Source: Struthio camelus
Taxonomy: Eukaryota > Chordata > Aves > Struthioniformes > Struthionidae
Assembly (NCBI RefSeq): GCF_040807025.1
Contig: NC_090942.1
Coordinates: 71,354,487 to 71,418,486, forward strand
Direction: 5' to 3'
DNA length: 64,000 bases
The notes under the pieces are model-generated. The model was not told the DNA's origin and made no database searches. It worked only from the letters and a program-made list of their open reading frames with translations. This document shows positions 1-11,203 of this stretch, piece after piece (positions within the stretch are counted from its first letter, which is position 1; every line of letters begins with the position of its first letter). The position numbers were made by a program, and so were the translations under genes.

Positions 1-1164
1 TGTTAGAGCTGAATCTCACAGCTGCACCCAGTGGTCCCCATATCATTGAAGTGGGAGGATACAGCTTATGTCCTCCAACTCCACTCTGTGACATTTCTGT
101 ATGAGACATAACCATCTCAAAGTCTCCAAGGGCTTTAATTCAGCCTTGGAACTTGATGTTAAACTCCTTAGAGGGAAAGGGTTGATGGAAGCTATGGCTC
201 CATCTGTCATGAGAAATTTATATAGTGGGGAAGTCAGGGTTTGCCAACCCATATACACTGGACTACCCCCCCTTCCCTCCCCCCCCCCCCCCAGGTTATA
301 TTGGTTCTCCAGCATTTTCAGCAGTGCTATGCTAAGGACCTGAGTCTTTATGTTCTGTTCAGATATAAAAAAGCATAGCTCTAGGGCAAGAGACAGATGG
401 TGCAGCTTCACAGCTATGTATAGCTCCCACCTGGTCTGAAATTACTCTTTTGTCTAGTTTCTGATTTTCCTCAAGGTTGCCAGATCTAAGTTGCATTGCA
501 ACTAGAGAGGCAAAGCTGAGGCTCATACAGATTCCTCTTTCCCTTGAATCTGTAATATGCAAAACATGCTAGAGTTTTGAAAAGCAGGAACAGACAGAGT
601 TTGGCCAAGTGATTTTGGAAAAGACACAATGGCACAGCTTCTCCCCTCTCTGTCCCCTCAAAACCCCCCACTCCCTGAAAAGCATCATTGCAAATATACT
701 GTAGCTGCTGAAATTTAACCCTAGAATCTGGAGCTGTGAGGTTAACTTGCCTGGAGCAGACAGAACAGAGTACAATGCCGAGTGGCCGATGAGCCTTTTC
801 CTCCTGTCTTCACATAAGGACTTCCTTCCTTCTTTAGGTGTGTCCCTAAAAGAGATACAGTTACAGGCAGGATGGACTGAGACTTGAAAGAGGACAAATC
901 AAAGCCTTGGAGCAGTTGAGCACACAGCTGTGGTTTGTCACGAGATTTAGAAATGTAAAAAATGCAGGAGCAACTGCAAATCAAGAAGGGGGAGATTCTT
1001 AGTGGCGTCTCTCGAGCTGGGTCCTCTTCTCCATCCTTGCATGATCATCGCTGGAAGTAGCTCCATCTGCTTCCAGTGTGTTCCACAGCCTGGCCCCAGT
1101 GTCCAAGCATTCTGCAAATCCAGCTGTTAATGCCAAACACCAACTAGCCTCAATTCTTTTGCAG
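1..1164 (+). other. CALD1: CALD1 intron (3' part) upstream of the first visible exon
   Basis: No coding exon was found here. The preceding caldesmon exon should end in a peptide like SAIE just before GTK; no matching open frame with a donor site is present, so that exon lies left of the window. The stretch ends in a pyrimidine-rich acceptor (caattcttttgcag, last base 1164). It contains a run of 14 C at 279-292. Open frames in this stretch are short and show no recognisable protein family. Confidence 0.7.
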
Positions 1165-1302
1165 GGCACAAAGGCTGCAAAACCAAATAAGCCAGCAGCC
1201 TCTGACCTTCCTGTGCCAGCTGAGGGTGTCCGTAACATCAAGAGCATGTGGGAGAAAGGGAATGTATTTTCATCACCCTCTGGGCCAGGAACACCAAATA
1301 AG
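1165..1302 (+). CDS. CALD1: CALD1 exon: calmodulin site A
   Basis: 138 bp, 46 whole codons, phase 0 at both ends. The acceptor is ttttgcag and the donor is gtaagt. It starts GTKAAKPNKPAASDLPV, continues EGVRNIKSMWEKGNVFSS and ends PGTPNK. MWEKGNVFS is the first calmodulin contact, with Trp659 in chicken numbering. SSP and GTP provide proline-directed sites at 667 and 673. The first Gly follows directly on the SAIE end of the preceding exon in other vertebrates, which supports this acceptor. Confidence 0.96.
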
Positions 1303-4300
1303 GTAAGTATTTAGTTTTACATACTGATTATAAAGAGTTATGTTTCAGATCTGACCCTGTGGTTCTTGTTCACATGAGTCAGCCTGGCTGCTCCTCTCTC
1401 TGTTTGTGGCAAAGACTATCCCACAGGATCCTGAGGTCTGGTTCCTCAGAAACCCACGTAATGGTGTGGCTGCACTATTGAGTACACACAGAGCTTAGTT
1501 ATGAGGCAAGTATTTAGAGTCACATCAGATATCTTTGACAAATAAATCTGGCTAGTTCAAGTTGAGTGCAAAGAAATTCTTTGTGTTGGGAAGGATCCTT
1601 TTTTGGGGCAGAGGGGGATTAAACTGTAATAGATGAGCTACTAATGTCTTGTAAATCACAAACAGAAGCATTTGTGAGATTTTTCTCTTTTCTACGTAAA
1701 TTCTTAAGTCAGCATTTCCTTTCTACAAGTTGATGTGAGTTGATAAGTGTTCATCATAGCTGAAAAACTGAGCCATGAACTGAAGGAAATTATTTACGGA
1801 TACCAAAGAAGTTCTAGCAATTAGTTCCAGCCTTTTTAGGATTTATTTTAATATTTTAAATCATAGGCCAGCTGACTCCTCTATTAAATTCCTTTTTGCA
1901 AAATTTTAGTTTAACGAAACAAAAATCTGAACTAAAAAGCTTACTGATATCTCATCTTCATTTAGGCTAAAGATTTTTGTCCTTTGAGTTTGGGATTATG
2001 ACAGAAATAGCAGCTGAGGTTTGCTAGTCATCGAAGACTTTTTAAGATTTATCCTTAGGTTAGCATAGTGAATATGACTTTATTTGCCAGCCCACATTTG
2101 ATATCATTGAAAACTAGAGGTAGCAATACTGGGTAGTTTGTAGGGAAAAATCTTCGGATTAGACAGGATGGCTCTTGGTCAGCCATGGCCTTGGTGAGGA
2201 CATATGCATTAAACTCAGGTTTGGCTTTGTTTTTAAATCCAAGCCGTGGAAAACATAGCAGTAGCTATTCTCAAAGTCTTCTGAATAGATTTTATTATTT
2301 TGCAGGAAACTGCCGGACTGAAAGTTGGTGTCTCCAGTCGTATCAACGAATGGTTAACCAAGAGCCCAGACACCAATAAATCCCCTGCTTCAAAACCTTC
2401 CGTAAGTAAATCTGCAACAACTGTCTCTTTGGTGGGAGGGGGTTTCTCCTGAGGCAGTGGTGGTAATGGTGCTCCCTCCACAAGGTGATGTTTTTTTGGA
2501 GGATCCTGGCTACGTGTCCTGTCTTGGCTGCTCAGTTCACAGGGGCCCTGTGACTGCTAATTTGTGGGTAACTGGAAGAGAGGGAGGTGAGACAGAGCAG
2601 TTCTCACCTTAAGGCTGAGAGGTGCTCCAGAAAAACAGTGGTCACCCAAGAGAGAAAGACAGTCTTTTACCACCTCTGAAGCCATCCCATGAATTTAGAA
2701 ATTACCAGCCATAGACTTGGGATGAAATGCTTGTGCTTTGACCCTTGCCCCATAAAAAAATCTTCCAAGGATTTTTTTAAACACAACCAAAATTCTTAAA
2801 ACCTTTAAGGGCCTAAATGTCACTTCTAATGAAGGACCTTTAGCCTATTCCTTTCTTGAGTGGATTCAGGCCAGAAAACTCTTAAGGATGTAATAAACTG
2901 GAAGTGTGGGAAGCAGCAGCGTGGGAATGTGGGAAGGAGCAGAACCAAGTAATTGTGGGGCAGGGAAGGGGTAAGGAACTGGAGCTGAAGGTGTCTGTAG
3001 TGGGGAATGGCAGGACATCACTCATGGTGTTAATGGAGCTTTACTGAAGGACAGGTTTCCTCTCATATCCTTGTGTGGTATGCTTGCTGTCAGTACACTT
3101 GCCCTTTATCAGAGGTGCAGCCTAGCATATATTTTTTCAATTTGCGCTCCTGTTGGTCCCAAAGAGGAGCTTGACATTAGCAGTGATTATCCCTACAGTC
3201 AGTATTTACTAGTGGCTGCAGGGAGCTTGATATAATGAGAGTCCAAATGGAAATGTATATGAAAACAAAAGCAATTATTGTGGTGACTCTGTTTAATCAC
3301 AGCCACTGAAAACTAGCACATGATTTGCCTCTAGATTTTCCTCCTCTTCTAATCTGCATCTAGATAATATAAAACTAATCCCCCTTTTCTCCTTCAGCCA
3401 GCTGTTTCTATCTATGTCTACATTTCCCTCTTTCTCAATAGATTGCTCTTTCTTCTTTCAATTTCTGCTTGAAGGAACCTGCTCTCCTCCTAGTCTTCTT
3501 CTTTGCTAAGTTGGTCAGGTAAACCTGTTTATTATTCACTCTGAAGAGTGCTATACACCTCTAATGTGTTTGGGGGGGGTGTTGTTTTTGGTTTTTGGTT
3601 TTTAACCAGAATAAAACAAAATTTCTTAGTTCCCAAATAACCCCCTACTCCCAACCCATTCCTCCAAAATAAAGAATAGTTTAAAATTTTTGACTGTCAA
3701 GTTTCTTGTGTTTTTTTGGAACAACGTTCAATAAGAAGTAGTGGGAACAAAGATCTCAGTTGGATTTATGGTGAACCTAAATTATGGATTCCAAATGATT
3801 TTAGGATTTATGGAAATGATTATATGATGATGTTGCCTGTGGTAGCACAGGACTGTTGTGTCCTTGGTGACCTTCCCTGTGCTGTGAGAACAGCAGGCAT
3901 GCGGACAGTCCACTGGAATTTTGCTCCGTTCTTCTTTCCGCTGTTATTGCTGAACTGGCTTTTTGGAGTACGGAACGGGCTCAAAGTCCTAACCACGAGC
4001 AGCTCTTCTTGGGTGTAAGTTAGGGTCTGTTTTAGAGCATCGCTGTCATTGTGTGTACGCCTCTTGCAGAAATCAGACTTTTTTCATGACTAGGCAGTTT
4101 TCTATCCTGAGTCAGAAATTCTAGTGTGCAGAAAACGACCTACCTATGGATGGCAAGAACACAAATGTGGAAACCATGCAGGATTTGAATACTTTCTGAA
4201 AAGGAGTGTAGTTACATCCTGACTTGTTTCAAGAATCTTGTCTTTGCCATCTGCCCAGGTAGATACCAATTCATCTGCATTAAAAAGGTGCATTGCTACT

Positions 4301-7300
4301 AGCGCAGCATACGTTTTCTTATTCACACTCTTGCTTTTCCCAAAGAGAAGTCTGGGATTTGCGTTACATTGTGCTTCAAGTCCCCATATACACTCTTTTT
4401 CAGAGAGTGAACCCAATGCAAAGTCAAAGTCACTTTACCTTACTTGTTTTCTCTGTCAGAGTAGCAGTTGTTCCATGTTACAGATTTTAAAAGGTGCAAT
4501 AGAAATTCAGATGAATATGAAGGGCTACAGTGTTAAATCCTGAAAAATTTACTTAAGATGCAAAGGAAACAATGCAGAGGAAGATCATCTTTTCTGTTGT
4601 ATGGGAAGTGCCTACTCTATTTTTATAGATTTTTAATGAAATATTTTGTTTCTGATCTCAGATACCTGAGACAAGCTTCTTTTGATTTCCTCCATAATGG
4701 AAACTACTAGTGCTGAAAAATATTTTTTTTCCCCAAAATTGAAATTTTCTTGCTGGAAAACCTGGTGGTGAGGTTGGCTTTCCTCGTACTCCGTAGGGTG
4801 AATGTAACAAGGCATGGCCAGTCAGCACAGAACTAAATAAATGCAGCAGGGTTGAACTTTGTATTAAAGCATGTGTATGTGCAGAGTGGTTATGTGAAGT
4901 GCCATCCTGAATAGCTTTCTAACTGATAGAATATGTAATATTGTCCACTGGTGATGCTTCTAGTCCTTGTGAACTTAAAAAAAAAAAAAAAAAGAAAAGA
5001 AATTGAGAATTTGAGAGGGACATCTACACTCCTAAGATTTGGAAATCAAACAATAGCTGCGCCTCTGCTACCAAATTATTGTTATATAACTTGCCTACAG
5101 CCTAGAAGTGAAAGATTATCCTCTATATCCCTGTTTAGCACTCCACTTATGTTTTGCCAGTTTAGATGTTGCTAAGTATGGAGGTAAACAGCCCCCATGC
5201 CTCCCGCTGTGGAAACAATTTACTGGGAAGGCTACTTAGGCCAAATAAAAGTGTTGCTTGACTGTAAAAAACCCTCTCCTGAGTGGGGTTTGCACAGCAC
5301 AGTGTAGGTGTTCCTCATGAGTAAGTCGTGTAACTTTTTCTCTACTGAAATGAAACCTGAACTAAAGAGCTGGCTTCTGTTCTCTGTCATTCATTTTAAA
5401 ATACAGGATTTAAGACCGGGAGATGTATCTGGCAAACGTAATCTCTGGGAGAAGCAATCAGTTGAAAAAGCAACAACTTCTTCTTCTAAGGTAATGCTTT
5501 AGTCCATTGGAAAAAAGAAAATATTTCTGAGAGAGGCTTTCTAGGGAGAAGGCACTGTTCTTGCACTCAGTCAGCTGGAACTGGGCTTCTGCTGGTCCTG
5601 TGTTTTTAAGCTCCCTTTTTAACTGTAGTAGAGAGTACAATCCGGCATCAAAAGGCGCGGGAAGCATTTAACTTTACATTCCTGTTTGGTAGGAATGAAT
5701 TGTGTGTAGAACCCTGTTTTTTCTTTCCCAGTATGAGTAGCTACATTTTCCCATATTCAACTAGAATAATGGGTTATTATTTTTTTCAATACAGGTAACA
5801 GCTGTGGGGAAAAAATCAGAGACTAATGGTAAGTAATTCTAATAATTCACCTGCATATTAAATGGAGACATTGGCACTTTTTCATACAGACACACCTGGG
5901 TTTTTTAATGCTATCGCTGTTAATAGTGATGCAAAAACCACTTTCTTCCTTTGCCTTTCAAAAGCTCTTGTTAGAGTATCATCAAAATGTGATTGCTGTT
6001 TTGAGCAATAAGCCACAATCATCTTTTTAGAAGGACTGAGGACAAAATGTTCTCCAGCCATGTTTGCAAAGTGTTGTTCGAGTAACATCTGTAGCATGTT
6101 TGCTGTAGCCAGAGAGTATCATTAAACTCTCTGAGGTCCGAGGAATGGGATGGTCATTTAGCTAATTACGGCAAACATCAGGCAACTAGGAAAGGCTCTT
6201 TTAAAGGCTGTAGTGGGAATTGACATACTTTCTGTGAGTGGGGAGGGGGAACCCAAAGCAAGGCTGGTGCGGTAGCGTTGCTGAACAGAAATGAAGACTT
6301 CAGCACTGCTGGAAACAAGCCCTTATCTGATTTTAAACACCGCCACTGGGTAACGGTGAAGTCCAGTGACAAGTCAACACAGTAGATTTTTAAAACTTGA
6401 TCTGGCTGGTTCTGAGTCCCACGTGCTCTTGCCTACCCAGACTGGACTGGACTGGAGCTCAGATGTACACGGCAGCAACACTGCTTCTGCTGGAGCTGTG
6501 CATTGGTGTCTTCTCAAGACAGAAATGGTCTTACTACTGCCAGTTTGAAATTACTAGTTTGGGAAATACTATCTAGTTGTACTGGAAGAAATCAGCAAAA
6601 TTACTCTCCTAGCTTATGCGGTTTTTTTTTTTTTTTAACCTTAAACACTTCAAATAAAATCAGTTAGAGGAAATAGGAGTCTAAGGACCTGCGGGATAGA
6701 AGGGAAATTCCCTGATCAGCCTAATGGATTTAAGATACCCTGTAGCATCCCTGGATTTTTTGGTAGGAATAAAATGATCAAATGTAGAAAAAACATACTG
6801 AGGTGAAGCGAGAGCTACAGTACTTTTTGTGGACTTCTCTTATGAGTTTAGAGTTCCACAAAGCTTAATTCTTTTTTTCTTCTTCTCCTTTTGTAAACCA
6901 AAAGGGTTAAGAAGGGGATTTTTGGGTTTGCTCGGTGTTAGCTGAGCCCTGCTCCCTTGGAGCATCCTCTCTGCAGCTGTGGGGGATGAGGAGGGACCAC
7001 CAGCGGCAGGTTGTGAGGCCAGGCTTGGGATAGCTTTTGGTTTACCATGGGCTTGCAGGGTGCCTGCCCAGGGCCATTGCGCAGCCTGCCTCAGCGTGGT
7101 GGCCCTCCCCTAGGGGTTTAGGAGGAGGTCAAGGAGGATGCGCAGGGTAAAGCATGCTTGGCATTTCGGGGTGGAAGGCTCCTGAGGCTTCCCTGCCCCG
7201 CTCCCGGGGCCGTCAGATGCGAGCGAGGTGTTGTAGGGAAATCCTGCTTGTCCTCTTGGAGACCACGTCTGAGCAGCCCAACATGGGAGCACGGTAAGGT

Positions 7301-7446
7301 CCTTCGTGGGTCCTGCCTTTTTACATGCTGCCTGTTCATCTAGAGCTATGCCCACTGTGGTTGAGAGATACGTTCAGGTGTTTTCGAGCCACCTTTAATC
7401 TTTCTCTCTCTCAGCAGGTTTGAGACAATTTGAGAAAGAACCATAG
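1165..7446 (+). CDS. CALD1: Caldesmon, C-terminal part of the gene (five coding exons, 5' end outside window)
   Basis: Caldesmon is an actin-, tropomyosin-, myosin- and calmodulin-binding protein that restrains actomyosin ATPase in smooth muscle and stabilises actin filaments in non-muscle cells. Coding exons are 1165-1302, 2306-2401, 5407-5490, 5795-5828 and 7418-7446; spliced they give 126 residues and a TAG stop. Numbered back from 756, the length of chicken gizzard caldesmon, Trp falls at 659 (MWEKGNVFS, calmodulin site A), 692 (RINEWLTK, site B) and 722 (NLWEKQS, site B'), the known chicken positions. The protein ends NGLRQFEKEP. Ser-Pro or Thr-Pro sites fall at 667, 673, 696 and 702, positions I recall as proline-directed kinase sites in chicken. 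Variation from chicken includes Ser at 696 and an altered KATTSSSK stretch. The actin-inhibitory tail is complete; the N-terminal myosin-binding half and the helical spacer are outside the window. Confidence 0.97.
2306..2401 (+). CDS. CALD1: CALD1 exon: calmodulin site B
   Basis: 96 bp, 32 codons, phase 0 at both ends, with acceptor attttgcag and donor gtaagt. It encodes ETAGLKVGVSSRINEW (Trp692) followed by LTKSPDTNKSPASKPS. Chicken, as I recall it, has KTPEGNKSPAPKPS here, so this species has Ser for Thr at 696 and further changes to the next few residues while keeping both proline-directed motifs. Confidence 0.96.
5407..5490 (+). CDS. CALD1: CALD1 exon: calmodulin site B'
   Basis: 84 bp, 28 codons, phase 0, with acceptor aaaatacag and donor gtaatg. 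It encodes DLRPGDVSGKRNLWEKQS and then VEKATTSSSK. NLWEKQS carries Trp722 and belongs to the strong actin-inhibitory region. The KATTSSSK part is a low-constraint Ser/Thr linker and differs from my recollection of chicken (KPAASSSK). Confidence 0.95.
5795..5828 (+). CDS. CALD1: CALD1 small penultimate coding exon
   Basis: 34 bp between ttttttcaatacag and gtaagt. It encodes VTAVGKKSETN plus the first base of a Gly codon (phase 1). It is too short to be found as an open frame alone; it was placed because it joins the previous exon in frame and matches the conserved caldesmon end GKKSETNG. Confidence 0.93.
7418..7446 (+). CDS. CALD1: CALD1 terminal coding exon with stop
   Basis: Completes the split Gly codon and encodes LRQFEKEP then TAG at 7444-7446, the invariant caldesmon C terminus. 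The acceptor region reads tctctctcagcag, a tandem NAGNAG site. Using the downstream AG gives the canonical NGLRQFEKEP; using the AG at 7413-7414 would insert one Ala (NAGLRQ). Confidence 0.95.
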
Positions 7447-8470
7447 AAGGCTACTAAAGACGCTGGACCAATCAGTTGGGGGAAAAAAAAAGTGCTAAAT
7501 TGTTCTTTTTATATTTATGTTTATTTACCAAAATGTCTTTTTGCATTATCCCAGTTAAAACCATGTATATTAGCACTGTATTTAATAATCAGTCTAGACA
7601 TTCATCATAATAGTACTGCCTTTGCACAAGAGCCTTTATTCCTAAAGAAACCCATGCTGTGAAATATATAGACTCTCCTACTGATAGTCATAACTAACTA
7701 TGTATCTGAACAGTGATTTCAACTGGCATAAGAGGTCAACCCAAAATGCATGTAAAGTGAAGTTGCTTAAGCAAGGTGTGCAGTAAACCTATAAAAACAA
7801 TGGTTACTTTTGGAATACAGAAGTCTTTCTTTCTGCACTTTAGACTAAGGCATGGAAGAAATATCTTTAGTTGACAATGTAATATTTTCTGTAAGTTGCC
7901 CATGTCATGAGAAATACTGCATCAATAACTTGTTAAAAATTTTTTTTTGTTTTTTACTTTTTTTAAGCATCAATTTTTCCATTCTAGTTTAAGTTAATAC
8001 CTAAATTTGGATGATTATGTTAGCTGACAGCGGTACTGATATTTCTTTTTGTTGTTAGTGACTAGTAATTGATTGCAATTTAGAATATATACACACATAG
8101 CTTTACAAAGTTTAGCCTAAAGGCACTACTAATGGTAGAATGCTTTAATACATGCTAGAGTATTATATTTAGTAATAAACATACATAATTAGCCAATATC
8201 ACAGCTTAAAAAGTAAAGACAAAATCACACACTTTTCTATAGTAAGATTTCATAATTGCCATTAGAGGTATGGCGAGATAAGTATTAAAAAATTTTAAAT
8301 GTCAGTTGCCTAGTAATGGGTAATTAAAAAGAAAGTTATAGTTTTTAAAAGAGGGAAAGGTAAGGGGTATAGAGGGTCAAAAATAGGTCACTTGTATAAA
8401 ACGTTGTAGTTTAATTTATATAAAACTACCATAATTAAAAAAATAAAACTAAACACAGTTAGAGCTTGTT
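7447..8470 (+). other. CALD1: CALD1 3' UTR (probable)
   Basis: AT-rich sequence that follows the stop codon, with several AUUUA motifs (for example tgtttatttacc near 7520) and no reading frame. Two AATAAA signals fit as ends, 8174-8179 and 8442-8447; the second is followed by a G/T-rich stretch (gagcttgtttcagatg). Further AATAAA hexamers at 9018-9023 and 9064-9069 leave open a longer form. The end coordinate is an estimate. Confidence 0.55.
8442..8447 (+). terminator. CALD1: Candidate CALD1 poly(A) signal
   Basis: AATAAA about 1 kb after the CALD1 stop, with T/G-rich sequence 25-45 bases downstream. Alternatives at 8174, 9018 and 9064 cannot be excluded from sequence alone. Confidence 0.45.
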
Positions 8471-10697
8471 TCAGATGACTGTACACTAAATCTTGCCATT
8501 CATCAGTGCCGTACACTAGATCCACCTGAAATGAAGTAAACCTCTATCTTTATAGTGCTTCTTCTTAACTCTCTCTCCCCAATATCTTATTTACAGATGT
8601 TTTGATTTGTATATAGTAAACACATGGCTATAAGACGTCAGCTTGGTTTGAATTTACATGCCATACGGTTTAGCATTTACATCCTACAGTGTATGGGTGG
8701 AATAAACTGAGCAACTGAAGTAGCCCCAGAATGCGTTGTTAACAGCTTTATTGTGCATCGAAACTACCGGGATCTCCCCTTTCACCACTTCAGCTTTTAT
8801 AGCGCCCGACTTGTTCCTAATGAGGAAGAATCTTATATTGCAACCCAAAGATGAGCTCCCCTGCTTGGTTGAAACATCTTGTTTACATGTCGAGATGCAC
8901 CCAGTTATCTGTAGGGGGTGAAACTGTGCCTGACGTTGTGTCTGTGAGCTGTCATGTTTTTTGTTTTGGGGTTTTGTAAACACTCCTTTGAGTCTTTCAA
9001 ATACATTTGATAGCTGCAATAAAAATGATTTGTTCAAACAATGTATTCTGAAACTGCATCCACAATAAATGGAGTATTGCCATCAGCAGCCCCTGTTTGT
9101 TAATGACTAGGAACGAGCCAGTTGTTGGAACTGGCACAGTAGTATTCACACTAAGGCAGCGTAAAACGAGGCATGACAGAATGAAGCTCAAAGGATGTCT
9201 CTCCTGACAAACTGTCCTACACCAGACAGCAAAGCCTTAAACTCGGCAGCTTTAACCTACAGGTTTTTAAGGGAAAAAAGAAATAGCTTGTCACGCGCAT
9301 TGATACGAGACAGGAGCCATGCATCGTCCAGAAGTCAGCACGCTCAGCCAAGTAAGTTCTGATTTAACGGTGCAGCCGGCTGCTTTGAGAAATGTTTGCT
9401 GTGCGATGAGACCTGTAGCATTTCTTCCATTTCCCTTGGTAAGAGGGAGACATCTCTGCGCAGATGGGTCCAGGCCGGGTGAGCCACTGGCTTTCCCATT
9501 TGCCCCTACACCTCTTTTTTTGCTGTAATAGCAGCCCAGCAGGTGCACCCGGCTCTACCCCGGGCACCGTCAGCTCTGGCCGGCTGCTGCAGGGATCACG
9601 GGAAAGCCTGCAGCAAGCACACTTTTCTGAACTACTGGGGGAAATAACCTTCAAAACTAGAGCATCTTTGCTGCCTAATGTAACCTGAAAACAAGTTTGT
9701 GGGCTTGAAAGTGGGCCTGTTTTCCTCCCCTGTACTGACCGACTGTGTTACTGCATCTCTCTACAGGCTTTGCCTGAGTGACACTTTTCTGTGTTGGTAT
9801 ACACATGGCGTTTTTGGTGCTGGTTATTATCTGTTTTGAGAGTGGAAGGGTGCTGAGTGCGTTCGACCTAACAATTAGTTTTACCTTTAGGCAATTCTAG
9901 CAAGGAGGTTACTATGTTGTGGTTCGTTCCCACCCACTGGCACCACCTCGTGGTAGATTTTGCCAAAGACAACCCCTGTGACGGATTCAGCAGCCGTATG
10001 ACTTTTTTTGGTGTTCCGGTGCCATTACAAGGTGACAGTTTTTCAGACAATACAGAACTGTCACTGTACTTTCTGATCATGCTTTACTCCAGCTCACTCG
10101 ATGTCCTAGCCAGACTCTCTGTCGTGTGTGGATTCCCACAAAGTAGTCTTTTAAACTCTGCCTTTGCTTTGGCCTAGCGTTACCTATCTGAGAATACTTT
10201 AAAGCATTTATGACTCTACCTCATAGAGGTTTGTTTTGGTATTTTTAAGGAAATGTTTTTCTGCATTTTCCTGAGATAAATCCAAACCTTGTTTGGATGC
10301 ATTGTTCCGAGTGCTGCCAGCAGAGCTGCACAAAAACTCAGTTTTGTGTTTGAGACTCGCAGAACAAGTTAGTCTTATTTTCTAGTAGCCCCCTGTGTTC
10401 AGCAGGGTGTACTTTGATGTGGGTTATCAGTGCATGTGATGCTTTGTTCACCTCTCATTTTACAATAACTTGATTTCTAGTTGTCCAGAGGGAGGGACAC
10501 AGAGAATTACAAGTGTAACTTTGCTCTTTAAGTTCTAGCTAGAGCACTACCCTGTTTCATGCATAAACTAGAAAGTAGCATCTATCTGTTGTCCTTGCAC
10601 AGGAACCATAGGAACTCTCTCCTGTTTTTATGAAAATTCAAAAAGCAGAGTTCAGGTGTGTTTTATAAGTAATCACAAAAATAATTCAAGCACTACA
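8471..10697. other. Convergent gap between CALD1 and AKR1B 3' ends
   Basis: About 2.2 kb with no supportable gene. It may include distal 3' UTR of either gene. Short open frames (for example a 117-codon one on the minus strand at 8684-9037 and an 87-codon one at 9914-10177) show no recognisable domains and no splice or start context. Confidence 0.5.
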
Positions 10698-10730
10698 TTT
10701 ATTAAGTGTTGTTAATATTCAAACTTTATT
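10698..10730 (-). terminator. AKR1B10: Two AKR1B poly(A) signals
   Basis: On the minus strand AATAAA occurs at 10725-10730 and again at 10698-10703, about 430-460 bases beyond the stop codon. The spacing fits a short 3' UTR covering roughly 10680-11160. No competing signal was seen closer to the stop codon. Confidence 0.6.
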
Positions 10731-11160
10731 CATATAAAGTTTTAGACTATTAAGAAATTCAGACTATAAAAATCACAACTATATAAAAAGCAGAGTAATA
10801 AAAGACTGCATTCCTTGACAGCTGTTAACAGGTCAGTTACCACACTGAAAACGACATATAAAAAATCTTGTAAGTAATCAGATTTTTTTGTTAAACATGT
10901 CCTGAATTAAGGAAGACAATGAAAAGAGGAAATGAAGTGACATTGTCTTTTTACCATTAATCAGGAACAGATTTCTGCTTGCCATCTCAGCAGAAGAGCC
11001 ATCCCCACTGATGCATTATTTCATCAACTAGTGGTCTCCTCCTGAAGAGGAGGGCAAGTAACTCTTCTTAATGATTGTCAGTACAAAAGAACAAATCAAA
11101 GCTAACCTACAGGGTACATCTGATCTGTTGTACATGGAGCTCTCGCAGAAACCACGGGCA

Positions 11161-11203
11161 TTAATATTCTGCTTTGAATGGGTAGTCCTTGTGATTGACA
11201 GCC
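11161..11203 (-). CDS. AKR1B10: AKR1B exon 10: C-terminal loop and stop
   Basis: 43 bases: one base completing Pro304, then [13 protein letters not shown] and TAA at 11161-11163. HKDYPFxAEY is the AKR1B C terminus. Loop C has no cysteine: human Cys298 and Cys303 align with Val300 and Ala305. Confidence 0.94.

Noticed and set aside
8684..9037. 117-codon minus-strand open frame between the two genes
   Set aside because: No domain or family resemblance and placed in probable 3' flanking DNA.
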